Assembly (NCBI GenBank): GCA_016716765.1
Contig: JADJVA010000025.1
Location: 186,001-250,000 of the forward strand
Reading direction: 5' to 3'
DNA from: Bdellovibrionales bacterium
GTDB lineage: Bacteria; Bdellovibrionota; Bdellovibrionia; Bdellovibrionales; UBA1609
Length of the DNA: 64,000 nucleotides
Below the pieces are notes generated by a model. The model made no database searches and was not told the origin of the DNA. It saw only the letters and a list, made by a program, of their open reading frames with translations. Within the stretch, counting starts at the first letter, position 1. Each line of letters starts with the position of its first letter. Both the position numbers and the translations under genes were made by a program. Shown here piece by piece: positions 8,525 to 17,395 of the stretch.

Positions 8525-9958
8525 GTGGGCAGTGAAAAGGAAATCTGGAGTCAGATCAAATCGAGCCTGATTTCTAAAAACCGCGACAACAAGCCTTTTC
8601 AGGCTTGGTTTGAGGAAACCGACCTCCTTGATATTCGTGAGAACACTGACGGCGTTTCTACTTTCCGCCTTGGGGTTCGTTCCGAGCTCCATCGGGATTG
8701 GATATCAGCCTTCTGCTTTGATCGAATTTGTTCTGAAATATCAGCAGTTTATAAGCAACCATACGAAATTGAAATGGTCGTGACGGGCGCACCGATAACA
8801 TCCCAGCAGCCAACTGCTCAAAATGAAAACCTGATTGCCGCCAGCTCTCAAAAAGATCAAAAAGCCCCTTTACACGAGGCTTCATCTGAGGCCAAACAAC
8901 AAATTCGACCATCTTCTCCTATTTCCAGAGATAATCTCAATCAGGAGTTTACATTTTCAACCTTTGTGGTGGGTCGCAACAACGAATTTGCTCATGCGGC
9001 TTCCTTTAGTATTTCTGAAAACCCCGGCCAACAGAATTATAATCCCTTGTTTATATGCGGCCCAACAGGGATGGGAAAAACCCACTTGCTCAATTCGGTT
9101 GGGAACCACATTCGCAATAAATTTCCAAATCTTCGGATATGCTATGTGTCCGCTGAACGCTTTTTGAACGAATGCATTTCAAGCATTCGGCGACAAGAGA
9201 TGCCAAACTTTAGAAAACGCTATCGCGAATCCTGTGACGTCCTGTTGATTGACGATATTCAAATTCTCGGACGCGGCGAAGCTGTGCAAGAAGAGTTTTT
9301 TCACACGCTCAACAATTTTTTCGAAAAAGGTCAACAGGTGATTGTCGCATCGGATCGAATGCCTCGTGATATCAAAGGATTAGAGGATCGTATCCGGACT
9401 CGTTTGGAGTGGGGTCTGATTGCGGACATCACTATGCCAGAACTGGAGACCCGAGTTGCTATATTGCGTTATAAAGCTGAAAAGAGAGGAATTCGGTTAC
9501 CCAATGAAGTCACTAACTACATTGCCCGAATATCTAAAAGGTCTATCAGAGAGCTCGAAGGTAATTTAAACCGGATAAAGATGTTTTCAGATCTTCAAGG
9601 GCTTGAAATCAGCCTTGAACTTGCAAAACGGGTATTGGCTGTCAATGACGATACGGCGACTCTTTCAATTGACGATATCCAAAAGCTCGTCTGCGAACAT
9701 TTTAAAATTCGGCCTAGCGATTTAAAATCCAAAACAAGAACAAAGCCTCTCGTTGTCGCTCGGCAGTCCGCTATGTGGCTGGTTAAGAAGCACCTTGACA
9801 AGTCCCTTGTAGAGATAGGTCGATCCTTTGGAGGCAAGGACCATACAACTGTGATCAATGCGGTTCGGAGAATCAGTTCTCAACTCCTAAAAGATCCAGA
9901 TTTAAAGAGAGATATCGAGGACTTAGAAATGCGTATCCACAATATCACAGGGCTGTGA
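8525..9958 (+). CDS. dnaA: Chromosomal replication initiator DnaA
   Basis: DnaA binds DnaA boxes, opens the origin and recruits the helicase. The 477-residue product has an N-terminal interaction domain (EIWSQIKSSL), a polar linker, an AAA+ core with Walker A GPTGMGKTH near residue 178, Walker B DVLLIDDIQIL and a RLEWGL sensor region, and a C-terminal helix-turn-helix with the DnaA signature GGKDHTTVINAV. The start is GTG at 8525, supported by AAGAGG about 6 bases upstream. The gene lies between the two parts of the origin. Confidence 0.97.
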   Translation: MGSEKEIWSQIKSSLISKNRDNKPFQAWFEETDLLDIRENTDGVSTFRLGVRSELHRDWISAFCFDRICSEISAVYKQPYEIEMVVTGAPITSQQPTAQNENLIAASSQKDQKAPLHEASSEAKQQIRPSSPISRDNLNQEFTFSTFVVGRNNEFAHAASFSISENPGQQNYNPLFICGPTGMGKTHLLNSVGNHIRNKFPNLRICYVSAERFLNECISSIRRQEMPNFRKRYRESCDVLLIDDIQILGRGEAVQEEFFHTLNNFFEKGQQVIVASDRMPRDIKGLEDRIRTRLEWGLIADITMPELETRVAILRYKAEKRGIRLPNEVTNYIARISKRSIRELEGNLNRIKMFSDLQGLEISLELAKRVLAVNDDTATLSIDDIQKLVCEHFKIRPSDLKSKTRTKPLVVARQSAMWLVKKHLDKSLVEIGRSFGGKDHTTVINAVRRISSQLLKDPDLKRDIEDLEMRIHNITGL

Positions 9959-9964
9959 ATTACG

Positions 9965-10000
9965 TCTGTGTATAAGTCTGTGGAGAAATCTGTGATTATT
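9965..10000 (+). repeat. Three tandem 12-bp DnaA-box-like repeats
   Basis: The units are TCTGTGTATAAG, TCTGTGGAGAAA and TCTGTGATTATT, each starting TCTGTG and spaced exactly 12 bp apart. The first two contain TGTGTATAA and TGTGGAGAA, one mismatch each from the DnaA box TGTGGATAA. The third is weaker. Regular spacing would place successive DnaA monomers on a similar face of the helix. Confidence 0.65.
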
Positions 10001-10059
10001 TTGGGGACTTAAATCTATCAACAAAAATTGGGCTTTTTTACCCAGATAGTGTTAGGTAC

Positions 10060-10068
10060 TTATCCACG
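10060..10068 (+). promoter_or_regulatory. Near-consensus DnaA box
   Basis: TTATCCACG differs from the standard DnaA box only at the last base. It sits in the middle of the dnaA-dnaN gap, between the tandem 12-mers and the unwinding segment, on the opposite orientation to the 12-mers. Confidence 0.7.
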
Positions 10069-10110
10069 GGGAAACATAAATGTTCTTAGGGTTTTAGGTC
10101 GTAAAGTGAG

Positions 10111-10168
10111 TTATTAACAGCCCTACTATTACTACTGTTATTAATTTATTATAATTAGATAATAGTTA
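10111..10168. other. Predicted DNA unwinding element with DnaA-trio-like triplets
   Basis: A weak DnaA box TTATTAACA (10111-10119) is followed by a short GC segment and then CTA CTA TTA CTA CTG TTA TTA (10123-10143). Read on the other strand these are 3'-GAT-like triplets, the DnaA-trio pattern known to guide DnaA onto single-stranded DNA in other bacteria. Almost pure A/T follows up to the dnaN leader. The order box, GC spacer, trios, AT tract is the expected one. Confidence 0.6.
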
Positions 10169-10186
10169 ATGAGAGGATTGAAGCGT

Positions 10187-11305
10187 ATGAAGTTGCAAAT
10201 AGAACAATCCGTTTTTTTGACTCTCCTTTCTCGAACACAAAACATTGTTGAGAAGCGCAACACCATGCCTATCTTGATTAATGTCTTGTTGGACGCCGAG
10301 GGGAGCAGTTTGAGGATTTATGCAACCGATCTTGAGGTTAGCCTGACGGACCAAGTCTCCGCCTTGATAGAGACTCCAGGAAGAGTAGCGGTGAATGCAA
10401 AAAGCCTTTTTGATATTTTAAAGGAAATCCCCAGCGGCTCTATCGAAATTGAAAAGAGAGATAACAACTGGTTAAATATTCGGCAGAACCAAATAGAATC
10501 CAACATTGTTGGGATAAGTCCGGATGAGTACCCAGTATTCCCAAGTTTTTCCACAGAGTCGTTCATTAAATTGGATTCGGCGATTCTTTCTGAAATGATT
10601 GAAAAAACGATCTACAGTGTTTCTAACGATGAGACTCGATATCATTTGAACGGGGTTTATTTTCATCCCTATAAAGAAGGTGCTAAGCGAGGATTTAGAA
10701 TGGTTGCCACAGATGGCCATAGACTCAGTTTAATTGAACGCAATTCAGGAGACGAAGGAGATCGTCTTGGAGAGGTAGGAATCATTATTCCGAGAAAGGG
10801 CCTTAATGAAATTCGTAAACTTCTTGATCAAGTAGATAGACCTATAGAAATGGCAATAGACGGAGCCCAACTGATAGTAAGGAGTGGGACGACAGTTTTG
10901 ATGATTCGCCTCGTTGAAGGAAAATATCCGAATTATCAACAGCTTATTCCACGGGATCTCACTCAACAGATGTTGGTTAACAGAACCGCGCTTCTATCTT
11001 CACTTAAAAGAGTCTCGCTGTTCTCAAATCAGAAATCAAAAGGTGTTACTTTGAGTTTGAGCAAGAATCGCATGGAGATTTCGTCAAACAGTCCGGAATT
11101 GGGAGATGCGAAAGAGACAATTGACGTTGATTATACAGGAAGGGATCTCCGCATCGCCTTCAACGCAAAATACATTCTCGATGTACTAAATAGCATGCAT
11201 GAAGAAACGGTTCAGATGCAATTTAACGATCAGCTATCGCCAGGCTTGGTTCGTCCTATTAACGACGATACTTACACATGTGTCGTCATGCCAATGCGGA
11301 TTTAA
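10187..11305 (+). CDS. dnaN: DNA polymerase III beta subunit (sliding clamp)
   Basis: DnaN forms the ring clamp that tethers DNA polymerase to DNA. The product (372 residues) shows three clamp repeats, with family segments RNTMPILINVLL, FHPYKEGAKRGFRMVATDGH and the C terminus TYTCVVMPMRI. I chose ATG at 10187 (MKLQIEQSVF), which aligns with the family start and has GAGAGG about 10 bases upstream. ATG at 10169 would add six residues and overlap that ribosome-binding site. recF follows after 20 bases. Confidence 0.96.
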   Translation: MKLQIEQSVFLTLLSRTQNIVEKRNTMPILINVLLDAEGSSLRIYATDLEVSLTDQVSALIETPGRVAVNAKSLFDILKEIPSGSIEIEKRDNNWLNIRQNQIESNIVGISPDEYPVFPSFSTESFIKLDSAILSEMIEKTIYSVSNDETRYHLNGVYFHPYKEGAKRGFRMVATDGHRLSLIERNSGDEGDRLGEVGIIIPRKGLNEIRKLLDQVDRPIEMAIDGAQLIVRSGTTVLMIRLVEGKYPNYQQLIPRDLTQQMLVNRTALLSSLKRVSLFSNQKSKGVTLSLSKNRMEISSNSPELGDAKETIDVDYTGRDLRIAFNAKYILDVLNSMHEETVQMQFNDQLSPGLVRPINDDTYTCVVMPMRI

Positions 11306-11325
11306 ATAATAATGATGATAATGAA

Positions 11326-12471
11326 ATGATCATTAAGCGGTTGCGAGCCACGAATTTTCGGAATTATTCTCAACTCGACGTTTCGTTAAATTCAGGGGTA
11401 AATATACTTCTTGGCGAAAATGGCCAGGGGAAGACAAATTTTCTCGAAGCAATTTTTATTACTGCGAAGGGATCCTCTTTTCGGCCGGGGACATCTACAA
11501 ACTGGATACATACTGGTAATAATATTGGAGCCTCTGTTGTCGCCTCTATGAAAAAGCAAAACAATTTTAAACATGAACTTAAACTTTCCTTAGATGGCAA
11601 TAGAAAGGTGTTTTTCATTGACAACAAGAAAGCAACTCGATCAAAAATATTGAGGGAGTTTCCTTGTGTTCTTTTCAGTCCGGAAAGTCTTTCTGTCGTA
11701 AAGAGCGGACCTGAAGCGAGACGAGAGTTAATCGATGACTTTCTGATCTCGCACACACCAAGCTCCCTAGATTTCATAGATGCCTTTGGGAGGATTTTGC
11801 GTTCAAGAAATAGATTGCTCAGGGACACAAAGAGGGGACTTTTAACAAATAAGTTGGAAATCAATCAAGTTCTGGATTCTCTTGATCCAAAATTCATAGA
11901 GACAGCCATTCAATTTACTGAGGCTCGTTTGACAGCGATTCGAGCTATTCAGCCGGACCTCAACGAAATGCTAAAAAGATTGTTTCCACTTCCAGGGAAT
12001 GTGGACATATCGGTGGACTATCTGATCAGCGGTGAATCTGCTCAGAACTGGAACACCGAGCAAATCAAACAGGCCATCGAATGTAGATTGAAATCTTTAC
12101 GCTATGCCGAGCTCGAATCAGGAGTATCCTTAGTAGGACCCCAAAAACATGACATCCGGTTCCTGTTTTCAGGTCAAGATGCAAGGTATTTTTGTTCACA
12201 GGGTCAACAAAGAGCTATAATTTTATCTTTCAAGATGGCTCAAATCATGTATCATTACAGGGTTCACCACGAATACCCAATTTTATTACTGGATGATGTT
12301 TTATCTGAGTTAGATCAGGAGAGAAGGACCAATCTTATTGAAGCTCTGAAAAGCATAGAGTCTCAAATTATTGTGACAACAACAGATTTGTCTTTTTCTA
12401 GAGATTTTGGCGGTAGTGAGTTGATGGTTTATCGGGTAAAAAAGGGAACAATATTAGAATCTCGTTTTTAA
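11326..12471 (+). CDS. recF: DNA replication and repair protein RecF
   Basis: RecF is an SMC-like ATPase that helps load RecA at single-strand gaps. The 381-residue product has Walker A GENGQGKT at residues 30-37, the ABC-type signature region LVGPQKHDIRF and FCSQGQQRAIILSFK, and Walker B LLLDDVLSELD. I took ATG at 11326 (MIIKRLRATNFRNY), which matches the family start. An in-frame ATG at 11278 would overlap dnaN. No strong ribosome-binding site is visible, so translation may be coupled to dnaN. Confidence 0.95.
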   Translation: MIIKRLRATNFRNYSQLDVSLNSGVNILLGENGQGKTNFLEAIFITAKGSSFRPGTSTNWIHTGNNIGASVVASMKKQNNFKHELKLSLDGNRKVFFIDNKKATRSKILREFPCVLFSPESLSVVKSGPEARRELIDDFLISHTPSSLDFIDAFGRILRSRNRLLRDTKRGLLTNKLEINQVLDSLDPKFIETAIQFTEARLTAIRAIQPDLNEMLKRLFPLPGNVDISVDYLISGESAQNWNTEQIKQAIECRLKSLRYAELESGVSLVGPQKHDIRFLFSGQDARYFCSQGQQRAIILSFKMAQIMYHYRVHHEYPILLLDDVLSELDQERRTNLIEALKSIESQIIVTTTDLSFSRDFGGSELMVYRVKKGTILESRF

Positions 12472-12487
12472 GTTGAAGGGAATGACT

Positions 12488-14932
12488 GTGTCGGAACAGG
12501 GACAAATAGTTGGTGAGAAGGCAAAAGCTGGCGTCTATGATGCCAGTTCTATTCAAATTTTAGAAGGACTTGAGGCCGTTCGCAAACGACCAGGAATGTA
12601 CATTGGCGATACGACAGCTCGCGGATATCATCATTTGGTTTATGAGGTTATTGATAATTCTGTTGACGAGGCACTAGCTGGTTTCTGCAAATCAATAAAG
12701 GTTATAGTTCATGTGGATGAGTCTGTAACGATTGAAGATGATGGAAGAGGAATTCCGATTGATACTCACAAAGACGGAAGATCGGCTCTTGAAGTTGTGA
12801 TGACGGTTCTTCATGCGGGGGGCAAATTCAATTCGGATAGCTACAAAGTTTCAGGTGGGTTGCACGGAGTAGGAGCCTCAGTTGTTAATGCGCTTTCAAG
12901 TCGGTGTACGGTTGAAGTTAAGCGCGAAGGACATGTCTGGAGGCAGTCATTTCAAAAAGGTATTCCAAACGGGCCTCTTGAAAAAGTGGGAGATTCTGAC
13001 AGGACCGGGACAAAAACCACGTTTAAACCTGATCGAGAAATTTTTAAGGATGAAACAATCATTTTTGATTTGAGCATTTTGTCTAAAAGGTTTCGCGAGC
13101 TAGCATTTTTAAACGCGGGACTTCTGATACACCTTCTAGATGAAAGAACAAATAAGGCTTACGATTTTCAGTACCATGACGGACTTGTTCAGTTTATTCG
13201 GTATATGAATGAAACTAAAAAGCCATTGCATCCTGAAGTAGTGCATTTTAAGGGAGAAAAAGACGGAGTAGAAGCCGAAATAGCCATGCAATGGAATGAT
13301 TCATATTCCGAATCTGTTTATAGCTACTGTAACAACATCAACACGATTGAAGGTGGAACTCATCTTTTTGGATTTAGGGGTGCGCTTACCAGGACGGCAA
13401 ATGCCTATGCCACCCAAAAGAATCTTCTGAAAGACCTCAAAGAAAATCTGGAAGGGGAGGATATTCGCGAGGGGTTGACGGCAGTTGTAAGCGTGAAGGT
13501 TAAGGAACCACAATTCGAAGGCCAAACAAAAACAAAACTGGGAAATAGCGAAGTCAAAGGGATTGTTGAATCGCTTGTTAATGATAAATTGGCGGATTGG
13601 TTTGATCGTAATCCGGCTACCGCAAAAAACATAATAGGTAAATGCGTAGAATCCGCGCGTGCTCGCTTGGCGGCAAGGAAAGCCAGAGACCTTGCCAGAC
13701 GAAAAACAGCCTTGGATGGGGGATCTTTGCCAGGAAAAATGGCGGATTGTCAGGAGAGAGATCCTGCCTTATGCGAGCTGTATTTGGTAGAGGGTGATTC
13801 TGCGGGTGGATCTGCTAAACAGGCCAGAGACCGAAGGACACAGGCCGTTTTGCCTCTTCGTGGAAAAATTTTAAACGTTGAAAAAGCCCGGTTTGATAAG
13901 ATGCTTTCAAATGAAGAAATTAAGATGATGATTTCAGCTCTTGGTGCTGGAATTGGTCGTGATCACTCCAATATTGATAAATTGCGATATCACAAAATCA
14001 TTATCATGACGGATGCGGATGTCGATGGGTCACATATTCGAACTTTATTGCTGACTTTCTTTTATCGCCAGCTTCCGCAACTCGTGGAACGCGGTCATGT
14101 ATATATAGCCCAACCCCCTCTTTATCGCGTCAAGAAGGGTCAGATCGAAACATATCTTAAAGACGACAGGGCTCTTACTGAGCATTTATTGAAGTCCTCT
14201 TTGTCTGGTATTAACATTAAAAGTTTAGCAACAGGTACCACAGAGGAGAAACTTAAAGCTTTTATTCTTAAAATTCATAAATGGGATCTTTTGGTTAAAA
14301 CATTGGCTTCCAAGTATGATCGCGAAGTTCTAATTCATTTTTTGAAACAGAGCAAAGATCTCTCTGAGATCTTAAAAGCAGAGGAAACCCTGAAAAGCGT
14401 TTTTGCAGATTTTCAAAGAATAGCTAAAGAGGACAAGAGCCTTGGGATAACCGAATGTTCTCTCGTTGTAACTAAAGACGAATTAAACAGTGGAAATCGG
14501 GCTCTTATAGAAACTGTTAAATTTGGACATAGGTTTGCTTCCTCCTTTTCTCTTGAAACCTCCGAATCGCCGGAGTGGATCGAGCTAAAAGCCCTATGGG
14601 GCGATCTCTTTTCCACAGTTAAACTGCCAATAGAATTGAAAATTAACAACCATGACCATGTTTTTGCGGATTATACTGCATTTTACGATTTTGTTATGGA
14701 AGAGAGCAAGAAAGGTAGCTATGTTCAGCGCTATAAGGGGTTGGGAGAAATGAATCCTGAGCAATTGTGGGAAACAACCCTCAATCCTGAGTTCCGTTTG
14801 CTGTTGAGGGTAACAATTGATGATGCCATGGCGGCAGATGAAACCTTCAGTATTTTGATGGGTGATCAGGTTGAACCAAGACGTAAGTTCATTGAAGACA
14901 ATGCTTTGCTCGCGCGTGAATTGGACGTGTAG
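12488..14932 (+). CDS. gyrB: DNA gyrase subunit B
   Basis: GyrB is the ATPase subunit of gyrase, which adds negative supercoils. Motifs are the GHKL ATP site (EVIDNSVDEALAG, DDGRGIPID, GGLHGVGASVVNALS), the TOPRIM EGDSAGG and DADVDGSHI, and C-terminal QRYKGLGEMNPEQLWETT. At about 815 residues it carries the long insert between the TOPRIM parts typical of many proteobacteria. The start is uncertain: GTG at 12488 has AAGGGA six bases upstream; ATG at 12482 and TTG at 12473 are in frame but badly spaced. Confidence 0.96.
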   Translation: MSEQGQIVGEKAKAGVYDASSIQILEGLEAVRKRPGMYIGDTTARGYHHLVYEVIDNSVDEALAGFCKSIKVIVHVDESVTIEDDGRGIPIDTHKDGRSALEVVMTVLHAGGKFNSDSYKVSGGLHGVGASVVNALSSRCTVEVKREGHVWRQSFQKGIPNGPLEKVGDSDRTGTKTTFKPDREIFKDETIIFDLSILSKRFRELAFLNAGLLIHLLDERTNKAYDFQYHDGLVQFIRYMNETKKPLHPEVVHFKGEKDGVEAEIAMQWNDSYSESVYSYCNNINTIEGGTHLFGFRGALTRTANAYATQKNLLKDLKENLEGEDIREGLTAVVSVKVKEPQFEGQTKTKLGNSEVKGIVESLVNDKLADWFDRNPATAKNIIGKCVESARARLAARKARDLARRKTALDGGSLPGKMADCQERDPALCELYLVEGDSAGGSAKQARDRRTQAVLPLRGKILNVEKARFDKMLSNEEIKMMISALGAGIGRDHSNIDKLRYHKIIIMTDADVDGSHIRTLLLTFFYRQLPQLVERGHVYIAQPPLYRVKKGQIETYLKDDRALTEHLLKSSLSGINIKSLATGTTEEKLKAFILKIHKWDLLVKTLASKYDREVLIHFLKQSKDLSEILKAEETLKSVFADFQRIAKEDKSLGITECSLVVTKDELNSGNRALIETVKFGHRFASSFSLETSESPEWIELKALWGDLFSTVKLPIELKINNHDHVFADYTAFYDFVMEESKKGSYVQRYKGLGEMNPEQLWETTLNPEFRLLLRVTIDDAMAADETFSILMGDQVEPRRKFIEDNALLARELDV

Positions 14933-14944
14933 AAAAGGTCCATT

Positions 14945-17395
14945 ATGATGGAAAAAACAGATTTAAAGAACGTGATTGATGTTGATATTAACCGTGAAAT
15001 GCGGGAGGCCTACCTTCAATACTCAATGAGTGTGATTGTCGGACGGGCTTTGCCGGATGTTCGAGATGGCCTCAAGCCTGTTCATCGCCGGATATTGTTT
15101 TCTATGCATGAGTTGGGAAATACCCACGACAAGGCGTACAAGAAGTCTGCCCGTGTTGTGGGGGATGTAATTGGTAAGTACCACCCACATGGTGATATGG
15201 CTGTGTATGATACGATCGTGAGGATGGCCCAGTCGTTTTCACTGCGTGAACCGCTTGTGGATGGACAGGGCAACTTCGGTTCGATCGATGGAGATGCCGC
15301 TGCAGCTCCGCGATACACAGAGATTCGAATGACGGCTCTGACCGAAGAATTATTGGAAGATATTGAGAAGGAGACGGTCGCTTTTGGTCCCAACTATGAC
15401 GAATCTTTGCTTGTGCCGTTGGTGCTGCCAGCTAAATTTCCAAATCTTTTGATCAACGGCAGCTCAGGTATTGCGGTGGGAATGGCGACGAACATCCCGC
15501 CTCACAATCTTTCTGAAGTAGTAGACGGCTGTATTGCTCTTATTAAAGAACCAACAATTAAGACGGATGATTTAATTAAAATTATTCCAGGCCCCGACTT
15601 TCCAACGTCCGGAGTTATTGCTGGAACGCAGGGGATTCTTTCCGCTTATAAGAAGGGCCGAGGCGTCATCACTCTTAAGGCTGTTGCAGATATTGAGGTA
15701 AAAAAGGATCGAGAGGAGATCATTGTTACGGAGATCCCTTATCAAGTGAACAAGGCAAGGCTCATTGAGAGTATTGCAGACTTGGTTAGGGATAAGAGAG
15801 TTGAAGGTATTTCAGATATTCGCGATGAATCTTCTCGTGAAGGGATGAGAATAGTTATTCAGCTGAAGAGAAATGAGAATGCACAAGTCATTCTCAATCG
15901 CCTTTACAAGTTCACTCAATTGCAAGTTAGTTATGGCATTATTATGTTGGCTCTTGATTCTAGGTTACAGCCCAAGGTTTATAGCCTCAGGGGGATGCTA
16001 GAAGACTTTATTGAGCATCGTAAGGACGTGGTAACACGGCGGTGTATATTTGAATTGAAAAAAGTTGAGGCAAGGGCGCATATTCTTGAAGGCCTAGGCA
16101 AGGCTCTTGATGAGATCGAAGCGGTTATTCAAACGATTCGATCTTCGAAAGAAGCGGGAATAGCCCGTCAAAACTTAATTTCCAAGTTTGGCTTTTCAGA
16201 TAAGCAAGCTCAAGCCATCTTGGAAATGCGCCTTCAGCGGCTAACGGGACTTGAACGGCAAAAAATTCTTGATGAATTGGATGAAATTGTTAAACGAATT
16301 GCTTGGCTTCGGCAGGTTTTGGGGAATGTATCGGAGATATTTGCGATCATCATTCAAGAGCTTGAAGATATTAAAAAGCGATTTGGTTCTCCACGAAGGA
16401 CACGGATTGAGGCTTCAGAGGGAGAAATCGAAGATGAAGATCTGATTGCTGAAGAGGAAATGATCGTAACAATTACTCATACGGGCTATATCAAGCGTAT
16501 TGCTGTTGATGAATATCGTGTGCAGAGGCGTGGCGGAAAAGGATTAAAGGGAGCTGAAAATCGTGAAGAGGACTTTGTTTGGAGAATTTTTACAGCATCT
16601 ACTCTGACAACCTTGCTTGTGTTTAGCGATCGCGGAAAGCTTTATTGGCTGAAAGTGCATCGATTGCCCCTCGGGTCTCGCACTTCAAAAGGAAAGGCCA
16701 TTAATAATGTTGTTAACCTTTCACCAAGCGAACAGGTCAGAGCGATTTTACCAGTAGCCGAATTTGCTGAGAATAGTTTTGTAGTGATGTTAACTGAAAA
16801 CGGAATCATTAAGAAAACATCTCTTTCGGCTTTCTCACGACCGCGACCCAGTGGGATTATTGCTCTCACCACAGATTTGGACGATATTGTGATAGAGACC
16901 AAAATTAGCACTGGTAGTAATGATATATTTATTGTCACGAAGGAAGGCATGTCGATTCGTTTTGATGAATCCGATGTCCGCGCTATGGGACGATCTGCTC
17001 GAGGCGTAAAAGGAATAACCTTAGGTAAAGAGGATAAAGTAATAGGTGCTGAAGTCATTGAAAAGGCCGCAAAAGAGACGATTTTGATCGTGACGAAAGG
17101 TGGCTATGGGAAGCGAACGCCATTGTCAGAATACAGAACACAGAGCCGTGGTGGAGTTGGGGTGATTACTCAGAAAATAACAGAAAAAGTTGGTCCCGTG
17201 GTAGCGGCGAGATCAATTACTGACCAGGATGAAATTATTATTTCTACAAATGAGGGTCAGGCCATTCGTATGAAGGCCACAGATATCTCAGTTCTTGGTC
17301 GCAACACTCAGGGAGTTAGGCTCATCGACCTTAAGGATCAAGAATATGTGACTGGTTTCGCCATAGTGACCGAAGATGATAGAGAAACAGAATAA
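14945..17395 (+). CDS. gyrA: DNA gyrase subunit A
   Basis: GyrA cuts and rejoins DNA in the gyrase complex. The 816-residue product has the breakage-reunion core (RALPDVRDGLKPVHRRIL, APRYTEIRMT with the active-site tyrosine), a coiled-coil region, and a C-terminal beta-pinwheel with repeats like YRVQRRGGKGLKG (GyrA box) and QSRGGVGV. The quinolone-determining loop reads HPHGDMAVYD, with Met85 where E. coli has Ser83. It follows gyrB after 12 bases and overlaps the next gene by 20. Confidence 0.97.
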   Translation: MMEKTDLKNVIDVDINREMREAYLQYSMSVIVGRALPDVRDGLKPVHRRILFSMHELGNTHDKAYKKSARVVGDVIGKYHPHGDMAVYDTIVRMAQSFSLREPLVDGQGNFGSIDGDAAAAPRYTEIRMTALTEELLEDIEKETVAFGPNYDESLLVPLVLPAKFPNLLINGSSGIAVGMATNIPPHNLSEVVDGCIALIKEPTIKTDDLIKIIPGPDFPTSGVIAGTQGILSAYKKGRGVITLKAVADIEVKKDREEIIVTEIPYQVNKARLIESIADLVRDKRVEGISDIRDESSREGMRIVIQLKRNENAQVILNRLYKFTQLQVSYGIIMLALDSRLQPKVYSLRGMLEDFIEHRKDVVTRRCIFELKKVEARAHILEGLGKALDEIEAVIQTIRSSKEAGIARQNLISKFGFSDKQAQAILEMRLQRLTGLERQKILDELDEIVKRIAWLRQVLGNVSEIFAIIIQELEDIKKRFGSPRRTRIEASEGEIEDEDLIAEEEMIVTITHTGYIKRIAVDEYRVQRRGGKGLKGAENREEDFVWRIFTASTLTTLLVFSDRGKLYWLKVHRLPLGSRTSKGKAINNVVNLSPSEQVRAILPVAEFAENSFVVMLTENGIIKKTSLSAFSRPRPSGIIALTTDLDDIVIETKISTGSNDIFIVTKEGMSIRFDESDVRAMGRSARGVKGITLGKEDKVIGAEVIEKAAKETILIVTKGGYGKRTPLSEYRTQSRGGVGVITQKITEKVGPVVAARSITDQDEIIISTNEGQAIRMKATDISVLGRNTQGVRLIDLKDQEYVTGFAIVTEDDRETE

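Larger units (their letters stand above)
9959..10168. other. oriC, dnaA-dnaN intergenic part
   Basis: The 210-bp gap holds clustered DnaA-box-like sequences (three TCTGTG-headed 12-mers at 9965-10000, TTATCCACG at 10060-10068, TTATTAACA at 10111-10119) followed by a strongly AT-rich stretch to 10168. Boxes, a short GC segment, a triplet tract and an AT-rich tail match the plan of a bacterial origin unwinding region. The gene orientation switch at rpmH/dnaA agrees with replication starting here. No experimental support is possible from sequence alone. Confidence 0.82.
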
